Part shown: positions 22,070 through 33,708 of the stretch, piece after piece | How the letters are laid out: each line of letters opens with the position of its first letter | Numbering within the stretch: the stretch's first letter is position 1 | Origin: Calliopum simillimum | Lineage: Eukaryota > Arthropoda > Insecta > Diptera > Lauxaniidae | Direction: 5' to 3' | Assembly: GCA_951812925.1 (NCBI GenBank) | Contig: OX638369.1 | Span: 42,217,061 to 42,281,060 of the forward strand | Length of the DNA stretch: 64,000 bases | The notes under the pieces: generated by a model | The model's database searches: none | Seen by the model: only the letters and a program-made list of their open reading frames with translations | What the model was told of the DNA's origin: nothing | Position numbers and translations under genes: made by a program

Positions 22070-24225
22070 TTAGAGGGATGGGGGAAAAGAGGAGTAGTGT
22101 CGATGAACATTTTTCTTGAATCTACCGATGTCACAGCTGCCGGGAAAAACGCTCGCAGGGAGATTATTCCACAACTTGATCGTGGGACCAAAGAACGAAT
22201 TATCACGATAGTGCGATGTTCTAGAAAACACCGTTGCAACGCAATAGGAATGGGCCTGATGAGACGCCCGAGTGCTGCGAGAAAATATACGAACTGACGG
22301 AACCAGCCCATAAATTTCTCTTGAGCACATCCCTTGATAATATCTATAAAAAAGGGTAACACACCCAACGTTACGACGGTGTTCAAGAGAGTCAATAGAA
22401 GATACAACAACCGCATCCCCAATCAACTTTATCGCACGACGTTGAACTCTGTCTAGCAGCTCCAAAGTAGTTTTTGAAGCCCCGGCCGAGATGTGCGAAT
22501 TGTACTCTAGCTAAGGTCTAATATAGGCGAAGATCAACAGGAGTGAAGTATTTCTTACACCGTTTAAGATAACCTAAGCACTTGGCCGCTTCTTTTGACA
22601 CATCGAATACATGATCTGTCCACCTCAGATCAGCTTGAATCGATATGCCCAGACCGTCAAGAGTTGTTGATCTCAGAATATCTACGCCGGCCATATTGAA
22701 GGGTGGAGGGGGACAATCCACTCGTCTGTGAGACAACAGACAGCATTGGGTTTTGCTAGCGTTGAATTCGACCCGATTAGCTCGACCCCACTCAAAGATT
22801 GTTTTGAGGTCATTTGTTTGTTTGTTTGTTTGTTTGTTTATTTAATATTTGAATTTAATGCTAACAAGATTATATCTTATGGAATAAGCACTAATGACAT
22901 AAAGCTAAAAATCTTAGTAGGCAAAGGAGAGTGTCATTCATATACCGCCTTTTTCTCTCAATCTCCTCAGAGCTTGGACGCTTTTTGAAGCAATATGAAT
23001 GACAAAGACTGCTGTCATCTGCAAAGGAGTGGATTGGATTAATGGTCGATGACAGAAGGTCATCGATGAAAACAAGAAAAAGAGACGGGGATAGGACCGA
23101 ACCCTGAGGAACTCCAGCGTTAATGGAGTATTCATTAGATGTGAAACCGTCTACGACAACACGTATAGAATGGCCACTGCAAAAGCTCGTTATCTAACGA
23201 GCGAAGGAATCACCGACGCCATATGAATAAGTTTTGTTACGAGGGCGCTATGCCACACACGATCAAAAGCTTTAAAAATATCAAGAGCAACAACCATACT
23301 TTCACCAAGAAGGTGGACACATTGGTTCCACCTTTCAGTGACGAACACCATTAAGTCACCAGTAGAGCGAGCTCTCCTAAAGCCATATTGGCGATCGTTA
23401 AGTAATTTGTTACGCTCTAGGTAATTCATAAAGTGAAAGTTTATAACACTTTCCATAACTTTGGAAAGCGATGAGCATATTGCATATTGCCGATAATTAT
23501 TAGGGTTCGTAGCCTCGCCTTTTTTGGGAACTGGTTGAACATTAGCAATCTTCCAACATGATGGAAATTCACCACAAGTGTAGGAAATGCTAAATAGATT
23601 CCGTAATGGACGAGCCAGTGTTGATGCACACTTTTTCAACACATGGGCTGATATGCCATCCGGCCCTGACGCTTTGTTAATATTGAGATTAGCAAGGACC
23701 CTTTTCACTGCCCTAGTTCGAAAGCGGATCCTTGGCATAGCCGACGACTTTCTCTCGATGTTGGGCGGTGGTTGATTGCTATCTGGGAGTGTAGCGTTCT
23801 TAGAAAAGATGCTTGCCAAGAGATTAGCTTTATCAACGGGATCAGTGAAGATTTGGTCGTTCATTAAGAGAGTTGGAATAGACGATGAAGACTGATTCTT
23901 CACTCACTTAACAAACGACCCAATTTGCTTTATCATAAAGCCATACCATCCGCTTCGGAGATTCGGGCGAAACAGGGAGTAAACTAGAATATGAAAAAGC
24001 AGCGGAAATGGTACAATGGTCCGAATTACCAAGAGGTGCATAGACAGACACATCATATTTCTCATGATGCGACGTCAGAAAAAGGTCAAGAATACTAAGG
24101 CTATGCCCCCCAACACGAGGAATATATGTGGGGTCATTCACTAGTTGAGTAAGTTGGTTTAACTCGGCAAAGAGCTCAATATAACGGCCAATTGGAGTTA
24201 TGGACATCGATGGAGCAGAGTTCGG
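22070..24225 (-). pseudogene. LINE ORF2 relic: endonuclease and reverse transcriptase
   Basis: From the 5' side (high coordinates): the endonuclease end with ILDLFLTSHHEKYDVSVYA and the catalytic SDH of GNSDHC (about 24000-24220). Next is the RT with NKASGPDGI, a NYRQYAICSSLSKVME block, QYGFRRARST and VALDIFKAFDRVWH (frame 23190-23903). GVPQGSVLSP and SFADDSSL, the catalytic FADD box, follow in other frames near 23000-23115. The C-terminal part follows at 22070-22736 (LDRVQRRAIKLIGD, RTSHYRDNSFFGP, LWNNLPASVFPGSCD). Stops and frameshifts split it, and a second LINE tail interrupts it at 22815-22932. Motifs for both enzymes are nearly complete, so it is a moderately young fossil. Confidence 0.85.
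22815..22932 (-). mobile_element. Short LINE 3' tail nested in the CR1-like LINE
   Basis: On the minus strand it ends ATTAAATAAACAAACAAACA (a repeat tail visible as TTTG units at 22815-22838). GTCATT is duplicated at 22809-22814 and 22933-22938. It splits the RT between the MNDTL segment and the IFEWGRANRVEFNASKTQ segment. At only 118 bp it is a strongly 5'-truncated insertion from an unidentified LINE. Confidence 0.7.
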
Positions 24226-24231
24226 ATAATA

Positions 24232-24440
24232 TTTATCAAGCCATTGTTTGGTTTCCACTGTATTTTTTTCATCAAAAAGCAATGCTTTATCAAAACTCGA
24301 AATTCACTTTTTTGCCATTTTTTTTTTACTAACAAAAGTTGCTTCACACAATATGCTATAACTCATGAAACAATAGTCGTTTGATGGTTAGTTCTAAATA
24401 AAATGTGAAAATTTTATGACGATCTAAAGTTTGTTTCAAA
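24232..24440 (-). pseudogene. mariner transposase N-terminus, separated by LINE
   Basis: The minus strand encodes LLFDEKNTVETKQWLDKYYP and NSAPSMS, the start of a mariner HTH domain. In a mariner this is followed by the segment found at 21740-22010. The sequence to about 24440 would be the mariner 5' region. Its outer end meets Helitron H4. Confidence 0.8.
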
Positions 24441-24466
24441 AGTTTCAGTAGTTTTAGTGAAACAAC

Positions 24467-25378
24467 TTTTTATACCCTACACCCAGGGTATATTCACTTT
24501 GTCCTTCCGTTTGTAACGCAGAGAAGGAGGCGTGGCAGATATAGAAAAGTATATATATTCTTGATCAGCGTCATCTCCTGAGTCGATATAGCCATGTCCG
24601 TCTGTCTGGCTGGGTGGCTGGCTGTGTGTTGAAATACACTTTTTGGGAAAACTGAGTAAGATAAGTCAATGAAATTAAGTACACTGCCTTCGTCGTTAAA
24701 GATAGCTTGGGGGATTGAAAATGAGTGAAATCGGTCAACGGACACGCCTACCGCCCATACGAAAAATATATTCAAAATGCAATTTTAGGAGTATTTTTCA
24801 CGACAATGATACCAAAACACGCATAAATACTAAGAATTGTAAGCGCAAGCTCTAAAAATGATTGAGCAAATTTGAACAAGAGGGCGTGGCACCTCCTATA
24901 TAAGCAAAAGCTTTAAAATGCTATACTGAAAGCGTTTTTTGAGATATTCGAACCCAATTCGACTCAGACACTAAGAAACATAAATGAAAGCTCTCAACAA
25001 AAATTGGGCGAAATCAGACAAGGGGGCGTGGCACCACCCATATAAGCAAAAGTTTCAAAATGCTATACTGAAAGAGTTTTTTGAGATAATCCAACCAAAC
25101 TACACTCAAATACTAAATACTATAAATGCACGCTCTAAGCTAAAACTAGACGAACTCGGACAAGAGGGCGTGGCACCTATTATATAAGCAAAAGCTTCAA
25201 AACTCTATACTGAAAACGTTTTTCACTCAGACACTAAAAACTATAAATGCAAGCTCTGGGCAAATCTGGGTGAACTCTGACAAGAGAGCGTAGCACCTCC
25301 CATAAGAGCAAAATTTTTAAAATACTGCAGTGTAGGGTATTTAATGTTTGGCCAGGCCAAATTTTACACTCTTACTAG
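24467..25378 (+). mobile_element. DINE-like Helitron, full length (H4)
   Basis: A good reference copy. The 5' end is TTTTTATACCCTACACCCAG, followed by an AAGTATATATATTCTTGATC motif, GCCATGTCCGTCTGTCTGGC and a GGCT-type microsatellite. Next come CCGCCCATACGAAAAATATA, about four tandem monomers (marker CACCTCC..TATAAGCAAAAG), then CTGCAGTGTAGGGTATTTAA, the GGCCAGGCC hairpin and CTTACTAG before T. The core motifs match those known from drosophilid INE-1/DINE elements. No protein is encoded. Confidence 0.88.
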
Positions 25379-27090
25379 TTTTATTTTCAAAACATTCTCC
25401 TGAATTTGGATAAGCTTTCAAAATACCTGCCGTATGACAAGATTATAAGTATACTGTAAAGTAATAAATTTTTAATTGTTGTTACAATATTTTTTTGCAA
25501 TTTTTGAGTGGGAGTGTACCTACTTCAGCGGAACGCTCTCATTTTTAACAAATGTGTAGATCTCAGATATCGAATATTATTGCTGTGCTTCAAACATACT
25601 CGAACCACGCCCACTTTTAATAAATCAGATATCATATTTTAATGCTGTTCCTTAAATACTCGTACTGTTTAAAAGTCAGAATGGGTTAACAAATTTTCCA
25701 TACAAGAATTTACAAAATGAACTTAAAAGGTGCAACTTCTTGAATTGATATTTTTTTTTTGTTTATCATAAGCAATTTTTTCTTCATAGCTAAAGCTCTC
25801 GCAGCATCACATTTATCTCACACTTTATTGACTTAACGATTCTTTAATTCTATTATAGCTGCCTCATCATCATCCACGACTTTCCGAATTGTTTCACGTT
25901 GCGCAATTCTTTTATTTCTAGATGACTGCCACTCTACTACTGCGGCGCCGCGGTAGTGTTAGCGCAAAAGGCGAGGTTGTTGTGCAAAGTTGTACTCGAC
26001 TTGGTCGACCTCCAATAAATACTCAGATTCATTCTTTTTTTGATGCTGCACAAAGAAAAACATGTGCAAATCCATCTATAATGAAGCAACAATGCCTCTA
26101 CTGTGACAATCAACACAAAATTAAAATCCTGATCACAACATTTTGAAGCGGTAACCGGCGTAATTGAAAATGCAAAAGAGTGTAAGGGTTTTTTAGTTCG
26201 TAAAGTAGGTATAGCAAAAATGACTAGAAGGTGTTGGCTGTTTCTTCTAGAATAAGAGCAGAACCTGCCACTATAATTTTTTTTAAGAAGTTAAAAGAGT
26301 CGCACCGTTGTTATATTGTAATTTGGTACCGCTGCTGATGATGGTGACATTGGCGATTTTGGTTACTGATGCTGCTGTTGCTGATATGTACCTGTTGCTG
26401 CTGGCGCATTGGTATTGCTGTTGTTGCCTACTTGATATTTCATTTCGCTAAAGTTGGCGTAAATAACTTCCTTATACTGGTTTTTGTGTTTTATGTGGAC
26501 TTTTTTCAGCATCATTTATTGATTTTTATTACTTTTTGTTCAATTTTTCTCCTTTTTGTTGGATGGAATTTTTAGAAAGGTTTTTTGCTGGCTCATTAAT
26601 TCTGCAGAAAAATATCAAAGAATGCAAAAGATCAAGGTCAATGAAGTGACTTTTTATTCGCTTTTACAGTAATTAATAGTGAAATATACATATGCCGCTT
26701 TCTGGTCCTTTATCTTTGGATTATGATGTGCTGAAATTAAATTGAAACTCGTATGCAAATTACAGCTGTTGAATAAAATAAATTCATATATTCATAATTC
26801 TACAAACTTATGGAGCTTATGCTTTGAAGTATATGTTTGGATAGATCTTACCATAAATTTTTGTTCAGATATGACATTATTATTTGTTGGTCTTGTTCGA
26901 ACTATTTTTGGCAATTGGGTGGTATTTGGTTGTATTGCTAGTAGTCTCCGGGCATTTTTTTTTTTTTTTTTTGAGATTTTGTTAAAGAAAACTTTATAAT
27001 TTATAATTTACTTCTAATCTGTCCTTTAATCCATTCGGATTGTAAAAAATTACTTTTAAGAGACGATAAAGAAACAAGTGACTTTTTTCT
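25379..27090. other. Unassigned sequence with traces of the 142-bp repeat
   Basis: Near 25555-25670 two AGATATC..TTATTGCTGT..ACTCG units resemble the array at 28.2 kb. Otherwise there are only CTG-rich and AT-rich tracts (26330-26440) and no convincing frame. Confidence 0.4.
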
Positions 27091-27689
27091 TGTGATTTTG
27101 TAAGCAACAAAATAAAAAAAAATTTAAAACCGCATGTAGGTGCCCCGCCCCCAAAATGGGCGCAAGTACTCATTTACTATATAACATTCAGAATTTGATT
27201 GTTTTTTTGTTGATTAGTTTAATGGATACAGAATCCATCCAGATGATTTCAATGAAATTTTCACAGGGTATTACAATTGATCAGGAGGAGGTCACACACT
27301 TGCAAAATGGGTGGTTTCACGCCCCCAAAAACGAAATTTCGTTATATCTCTTATATTTTTTGACGCGGGTTAATGAGGTGTGGTACAAATATAAAGGAAA
27401 CAAAAAAAAAAAAAAAAATAACATGCATTAAAAAAATGGTCGGTACCTCGCCCACCAAAAAAAAAAAATCGTCATTTCTGATAAACTATCTCAGGCAAAT
27501 GATTGAGAGTTGGTGCATATGTAAAAGGCAACGACTCTTAACCTCTTATGTAAAACTTTACGTTGCCACGCCGCACAGTGGTCTAGAATGCTATTCTAGC
27601 TGGTCATAACTCTTTCCTGGTTATTTTTTACAAAAAAAAATATCAGTTTCTATGTTTTGGGGGTCGCTGACTCTAAATCTGAAAACGAT

Positions 27690-28050
27690 TTTTTAAAAAT
27701 CAAAATGGCAGATCCAATATGGCGGACAATTTTCTTAAAAGTTATTTGTATCACGACAAAATTGTGGTTAAGGGTGTTTTTGAGGATGCTGATTTTGAAT
27801 TTGGTATAATCTTTTTTTTACACAAAATGGCGGATCCAAAATGGCGGACAATTTTCTCAAAAATTGATTATATCCCGACAAAATTGTGGCTAAAGGGGTT
27901 TTTGAAGTAGCTGATTACGAATTCGGTATCATCTTTTTTGTAAACAAAATGGCGGACAATTTTCTAAAAAATTTATTATAACACGACAAAATTGTGGCTA
28001 AAGGGGTTTTTGAGGTCGCTGATTACGAATTCGGTAATAACAAAATCACT
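27690..28050. repeat. Tandem repeat, three units of 108-122 bp
   Basis: Each unit contains AAAATGGCGGACAATTTTCT and ACGACAAAATTGTGG. Starts of GGCGGACAAT are at 27721, 27843 and 27951. The third unit lacks a short GGATCCAAAAT segment. Confidence 0.9.
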
Positions 28051-28199
28051 GCCGAATTGAAAAAAACTCGCTCTTTTTTGATTGACGGACAAAGTTATTG
28101 TCTACTTAACATGATTTAACGCAATTCACTTTTGCCTAAGTTTTTAAATTAGCAACACAAATAGTAAATAGATATTTGTTACTGATAATATCTCAGGTA

Positions 28200-28770
28200 T
28201 AAGACATAATTTTTGTACTTGAAATATTCGCGAAGTTATGGCAATTTAAAATGTTGGTCCCTTATGGAGGTAGGCATGTCCTTGACCCGAAAACGCCCAT
28301 TTTCACCAAATGACTTAATGATATCTATTCTAACTCAGATATTAAATATTATTTTTGTAATTGAAACATTTGCGAAGTTATAGCGATTTTCAATTTTTGG
28401 TTATATAGGAGGTGGGCGTCTCCTTGACCCGATAATGCCCATTTTCACCGAAAGACTTAATGCTATGAATACTAACTCAAATAATAAATATTATTGTTGT
28501 ACCTTAAATATTTACGAAGTTATAGCGATTTAAAATTTTTGGTTGTATGAGAGGTGGGCGTGTTCTTAACCCGATCACGTTCAATTTCACGAAGTGACCT
28601 AATGCTATCTGTACTAATTCAGATATTTAATATTATTTTTATACTTGAAATATTTACGAAGTTATAGTGATTTTAAATTTTTGGTTATATAGGAGGCGGG
28701 CGTGTCCTTGACCCGAACATGGCCATTTTCAACAAATAAATAGATGCTGCTAATACTATATCAGAAATTG
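28200..28770. repeat. Tandem repeat, four units of exactly 142 bp
   Basis: The GAAGTTAT marker starts at 28232, 28374, 28516 and 28658, three intervals of 142 bp. Each unit has TTATATAGGAGGTGGGCGTG or a variant, followed by CCTTGACCCGA. The register and length parallel the Helitron monomers (TTATATGGGAGGTGCCACG), although the rest has diverged. Confidence 0.92.
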
Positions 28771-29870
28771 AATTTTATTGTTTTACCTCAAACACTTGGT
28801 TGTTATTAGTTTTACGAAACTGGAGCGTTGCAAGAATACAGAAAAGTCGCTGAAGAAAAACTCATCGTAGTCCATGAAGGGGAGTGATGGGGGAGTCAGA
28901 TAAATGCGTAGAGCCTTCAGAAAACCTGATATTACACACTTAAATGATCTAGCCGTTGCAACTCCATGAAACATATTAGTTATAGTCCACAGAGTGCATA
29001 ATTCTTAAATTTGCGAAATGAAATTAGAGATTTTTTGTAATGATCAGGATATCCTTTTTATATTAAAAAAACACTAACTTCTAAGTATACGAATCTTCAG
29101 CAAAAAGATCAAATTATTCTCATAATAAGACCGCTTAGTTTAAAAGATACACTCATTTAAACTTTCACATATTTTAAGAGATTTTTAGAAAAAATTACCA
29201 TTTTCTGAATTCATCAAGTTTAAGTCGCGAAAACTCGGAAATGGTATTATTTCTTGGTATTGGTATATGTTATCTACTTGAAATATGTTATCTAGATATT
29301 TAACTTTAAATTTGTGTAAAAGAATATTACTTTTAATACACAAATTTTCGGAATTATGACCGGCTAGCGCTCTCTTATAGACCACTGTGCACCGCCCATA
29401 TAAGTAGAAGCGCCTAGGGATATGCTACATAGTAAATGTATTAACAAACCCAAAATTATATACAAATACATTACATAATACAAAATTTTTTAGTTGTTCC
29501 TTTTAATCTTCATTACAAAATTCCATTATTTTTAGAATTTCTATTTAATTTAATTTAAGGGGACATTCGCCTTTGTAATTGAAAACAAAAAAACACTTTT
29601 AAAAATTTTATTATGAAAAAACTATTATATTTATTGACAAAATTTCTTTTGGACATTGTTAAATATTGCCTAAAAAATATGAAAACTTTTTTTTTTAATT
29701 TTTAGTTTCCCTTGGCTGCTGTAGAGAGCGTCATCCAAAAGTTACTTTTCAAACCATCAAGACCAATTTTTAATCGGAAATCTGAAATTCCACGTTCCTG
29801 CGTCACAAAATTGTAATTAGTTAAAAGATAAAATTAAATAATAGGAGTGGATTGGGAATATCCACCAGAT
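28771..29870. other. Interior of the 3-kb inverted-repeat element, unassigned
   Basis: AT-rich; no open frame with a recognisable domain. Confidence 0.35.
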
Positions 29871-30190
29871 TTCAGCCATATGCCTGAGATAGTTTATGAG
29901 AAATGACGATTTTTTTTTTGGTTTTATAAGAGATATGATTAAATTTCTTTTTTGGGGCGTGGAACCGCCTATTTCGTAAGTGCGCGACCTCCTCCTGATC
30001 GATAGTAATACCCTGTGAAAATTTCATTGAAATCGTCTGGATGAATTCAGGATCCATAAAACAAATAAACAAAAAAACAAGCAAATTCTGAATATTATAT
30101 AGTAAATGAGTTCTTGCGCAAATTTTGGGGGCGGGGCACCTACTTGCGATTTTAAAAATTATTTTATTTTGTTGCTTACACTATCAGGTA

Positions 30191-30515
30191 TTGTATAAAA
30201 AAATAAAATCAGAGGTGCCTCAAACTATGATTAATTCCTCGTTCCGGAGAACTGTGTATGTTAATAGGACCTTTTTCATACAAAAATGGGCGCCAAAGTC
30301 AAAAAATGGGGGTAAAAAAAAATTAAAATATCAACTTTAAAAGTCTAGAACTTTGGAAAATCTTTCAAAACCCTATAAACCATATAATCTATATGAAAGC
30401 TCTTACAATTAGCTAAAACTTCGCCATAGAAATGTTTTCTCTAAAACGTTAGGGTGATCTAAGAAAATTTTTTCCCTGAAACAAGTCAGAAAATCAGTTT
30501 TAACCCTATAACTCC
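30191..30515. repeat. Dispersed repeat shared with 14240-15660
   Basis: Continuous copy from AATCAGAGGTGCCTCAAACT through AATCAGTTTTAACCCTATAA. The other copy is split by a ~1 kb insertion. Confidence 0.8.
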
Positions 30516-32105
30516 TCTGGGGTATATTTTAGACCCCCTGCCAGGTGCAATTTTTTGTTAGTCTAGTCCTCATCTATCACCTACCAGAAGCTTCGTAACC
30601 TTATGCAATACACCCTGTATATTTTGGAAGGCCAAAATAGTAGATAATGGAGCGTTTTTAGTAGTTTAGTATTAAAATGTTAGTAAATTTAGTACTTTTT
30701 ACTGAATATGACAAAATTTACTTTGTACTTAGTACTATTCTGCAAAATAAGCTACAAATTGGTCTAGTATTATTTTTTTTTTTCATTAAAAATTTATGAC
30801 CATTTTAAAATGATTCATGAAAGTTAAAAATCGTAAGTGGATTCTCATAGATTTTTCATTCAATGGTGTCAATGGTTGGTGGAAAACTTTATGGGTGATT
30901 TTCCAAAAAATTTACCATTCCCTCAAAACCGTTTTTAAATTTAAAATACTTAAAGTCAACAAAATGTTGCTGAAGCTCAGATGTACCAAAAAAAAGTTGC
31001 ATCGTTTTTTGCAAACATTCCCGATAGCACATTCCGATAGTACAACTAAGAATTCATAACATTTCCGTTGACAAAAGAAAAGTTCCGAAAACTCCGCAGA
31101 AGGAAGTAACATTGCATTATTTGCAACTTAGACGTAAAATTCCATACGCAGAATGTTAAATGTTGTAATTGCAATTTTCGTTCTCTTCCACATTTAACGC
31201 TGATTTTCACCGCTGTTTACACAACAGCGCCGCTGTAGCACCCCCAGAAATATTTGATATGTTGGTTGACCCGTATGTCAACCAGAGTTGCCAATAAAGT
31301 GCGAGAGAAGAAGAAACAGAAAACAAAAACCGGAAGTGGCTTTAAATCGATAATTAAATCGATTAAATTTTGCGGTGGCGGTAGCTGCAACAATACCAAC
31401 AATTTAACAGTTAACGTCATTTCATTTGTTTTTGTTGTTTACTTGGTGCCTTGCAAAATGGGTGATAAAAGTGCGGTTGACAGCGCACTGGCAACACTGG
31501 GCACTGCCAATTTTCACTTAAATTTTTTACTGCTGCTTTTTCGCTTGCTTCTTTTTGTAATTTGTAAAATTATTTAATAATAATTTTCACATTTTAAATG
31601 TTGAAACGTGACTTTTGCTCAAATATTTGTAATTGTTGTTGTTTGGTTTACGCCACAGTTAAGTAATAAAATAAAAAGTTTGTATTTAAATTTAAATTTA
31701 AAATTTGCAATACAAAAACCCCAAAAACATCATACAAGTTCACTTTTGAAGTGTGAAAGCACTTTTGGTCTCTAGTGGTTGGCCACTCCTTGACAATGTG
31801 GCCAGATTTTAAGGGTTTTCACTTTTTATGCAATGGTATTTATGCGTTGCAACGCATAAATTTTCGTAAATTAAATTGTGGAAAAAATAAAAAAAAAGTT
31901 TCCGCAAAAAAAAATATCGAAATATTTAAAGTTGAATTTGTGATTTTAATATGCAACAGCAGGTTTTTGTAGATTTCTGAAAATGTAATTAAAATGCTTA
32001 ATATTGTCGTCTATATGATTGTAATGTATTTCCTGTATGTACCTAATACATAGATAAATCTCCGAAGAATGTACCAAAACATGCCTTTTTCTTGTACCCA
32101 CCTAT
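30516..32105. other. Unassigned sequence
   Basis: No repeat arms or known domain. Frames of 65-107 codons here (for example 31254-31577) have no recognisable motif. It could be unique host DNA. Confidence 0.4.
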
Positions 32106-32627
32106 TTTTTATACCCTACACCCAGAGTATATTCACTTTGTCCTTCCGTTTGTAACGCAGAGAAGGAAGCGTGACAGATATAGAAAAGTATATATATTCT
32201 TGATCAGCGTCACCTCTTGAGTCGATATAGCCATGTCCGTCTATCTGGCTCTGGCTGGCTGGGTGTGCGTGGAAAAACATTTTTTGGGAAAACTGAGCAA
32301 GATAATTCAATGAAATTTGGTACACTGCCTTCGTCGTCAAAGTTAGCTCGTGGGATTGAAAATTAGCAAATTGGTCAACGGGCGCGCCTACCGCCCATAC
32401 TAAAAATATACTTAAAATGCAACTTTAGGAGTATTTTTCACGATAATGCAATTTAAAGTCACACAAATACTACGAATTATAAGCGCAAGCTCTGAGACAC
32501 TAAGGACTACAAATGCAAGCTCTGAGCAAAAACTGAGAGAACCTGGGGCCATATAAGCACAGATTTCGAAATTCTGCAGTGTAGGGTATTTATTGTTTGG
32601 CCAGGCCAAAGGTTACACCCTTACTAG
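32106..32627 (+). mobile_element. DINE-like Helitron, short copy (H5)
   Basis: The 5' end TTTTATACCCTACACCCAGA and the 3' end ACACCCTTACTAG are intact, but the central array is reduced to little more than one damaged unit. Confidence 0.85.
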
Positions 32628-33010
32628 TTAACTCTCATGTGTTTTTGAAATGGTCATAGTTTTTTAAAGAAAAATCACACAAGACAATTTTATAGCTAAT
32701 TTTGAAATTAAAAAATAGTACTAAGTAAATGATGCATTTAATCAGAAAGTGCAAAACAATTTCATATGTCCTCTATATAACTTTAAAAATCATGTTTTTC
32801 AATTTTAAAGGTAAGTCTTGAATTTTGTGATTTTTTTTGTGGCTTGTGGAGGGTTACAAGAGTGGAAAAATTGATAAATCGTGACAAACCGATTTTCATT
32901 TTCAGACCATTTTTGGAAAATAAATTTTTTGTATTTGGTAAAAAGAAGTTAATAATGTCTACTTAATGTTCATTATAAGGCATTGATAACACAGTCTCAC
33001 AGAAAGAAAG
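32628..33010. other. AT-rich spacer
   Basis: Nothing recognised. Confidence 0.35.
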
Positions 33011-33708
33011 TATCCGGAGCGAAAAATCAGACCACCTGAACGTTAGAGCGCCCACAAGATATATGAAATGTGCAAAGTTGTGAATTTGTTTGCTCCCAGT
33101 TTTTGTACCGAAACAGCAACAAATTTAATTTTTGGACCAAAACTTTTTGCAAAGATATTGTTGACCTAGTCATGTTCTACAAAAGTTGTCTTGAAAATAT
33201 TATGAAGAAATGAATAGTTTTAAAGTAACGGGCAATCAGAGCAAATTGCCTTTTTTTAGTAAATTTTTCGACCTTTGATCGAAAACCGGCTGGGTTTTTT
33301 CCACTATCGATTCCAAATTTTTTTTTGAGATCTTATTTTTTTGACCTCTAATTTCAGGAAATGGACGGGGAGCAAGCAAAATCAGAATTTTGCACATATG
33401 GGCGCTCCACTGAACTTTATGTTTTTAGGGTCGCTTGATCCGAATATGGTGCTAGAATAGAAAAATTGGAAATTTTAGATTTTTTTGATGTTTTCGGGGT
33501 CGCTGAATCCAAATATAGAAATATAGTGCCAGAATAGCGAAGTTGGTTTACGTTTTTTCAGAAATTAGCAATAATACTGGAAATTTGAGATTTTTTTCAG
33601 CATTATTTCTGAAAAAACACAAACCAACTTTGCTATTCTAGCACCATATTCGGATTCAGGGACCCTAAAAACATAAAGTTCAGGAGGTCTGATATTTCCC
33701 GCAGGGTA
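33011..33708. mobile_element. Foldback element with nested inverted repeats
   Basis: ATCAGACCACCTGAAC (33026-33041) pairs with GTTCAGGAGGTCTGAT (33678-33693), and weaker pairing extends to TATCC..GGGTA. Inside, 33400-33560 pairs with 33600-33690 (GAATATGGTGCTAGAATAG). A further pair joins 33040-33085 with 33370-33420 (GAGCGCCCA). No coding frame. Confidence 0.65.

Larger units (their letters stand above)
22011..24231 (-). mobile_element. CR1-like LINE inserted into a mariner transposase
   Basis: The minus-strand LINE separates the mariner N-terminus (24232-24300) from its continuation (21740-22010). It carries endonuclease, reverse transcriptase and C-terminal parts in order, no RNase H and no poly-A tail at the mariner junction, consistent with CR1/L2-type LINEs. 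No clear target duplication is visible. Confidence 0.75.
27100..30190. mobile_element. 3-kb inverted-repeat element with internal tandem arrays
   Basis: The left arm (about 27100-27500, from GTAAGCAACAAAATA through GGTGCCCCGCCCCCAAAATG) is complementary to the right arm (about 29875-30190, through GGGGGCGGGGCACCTACTTG). Arms are about 300-400 bp. The interior holds a 108-122 bp tandem repeat (27690-28050) and a 142-bp tandem repeat (28200-28770). No transposase is seen. The right flank continues into a repeat shared with 14240-15660. Confidence 0.75.

Noticed and set aside
18960..25380. Helitron copies considered as a CRISPR-like or phage-type array because of regular repeats
   Set aside because: The repeats are ~142 bp without spacers, in eukaryotic DNA, and sit between Helitron ends.
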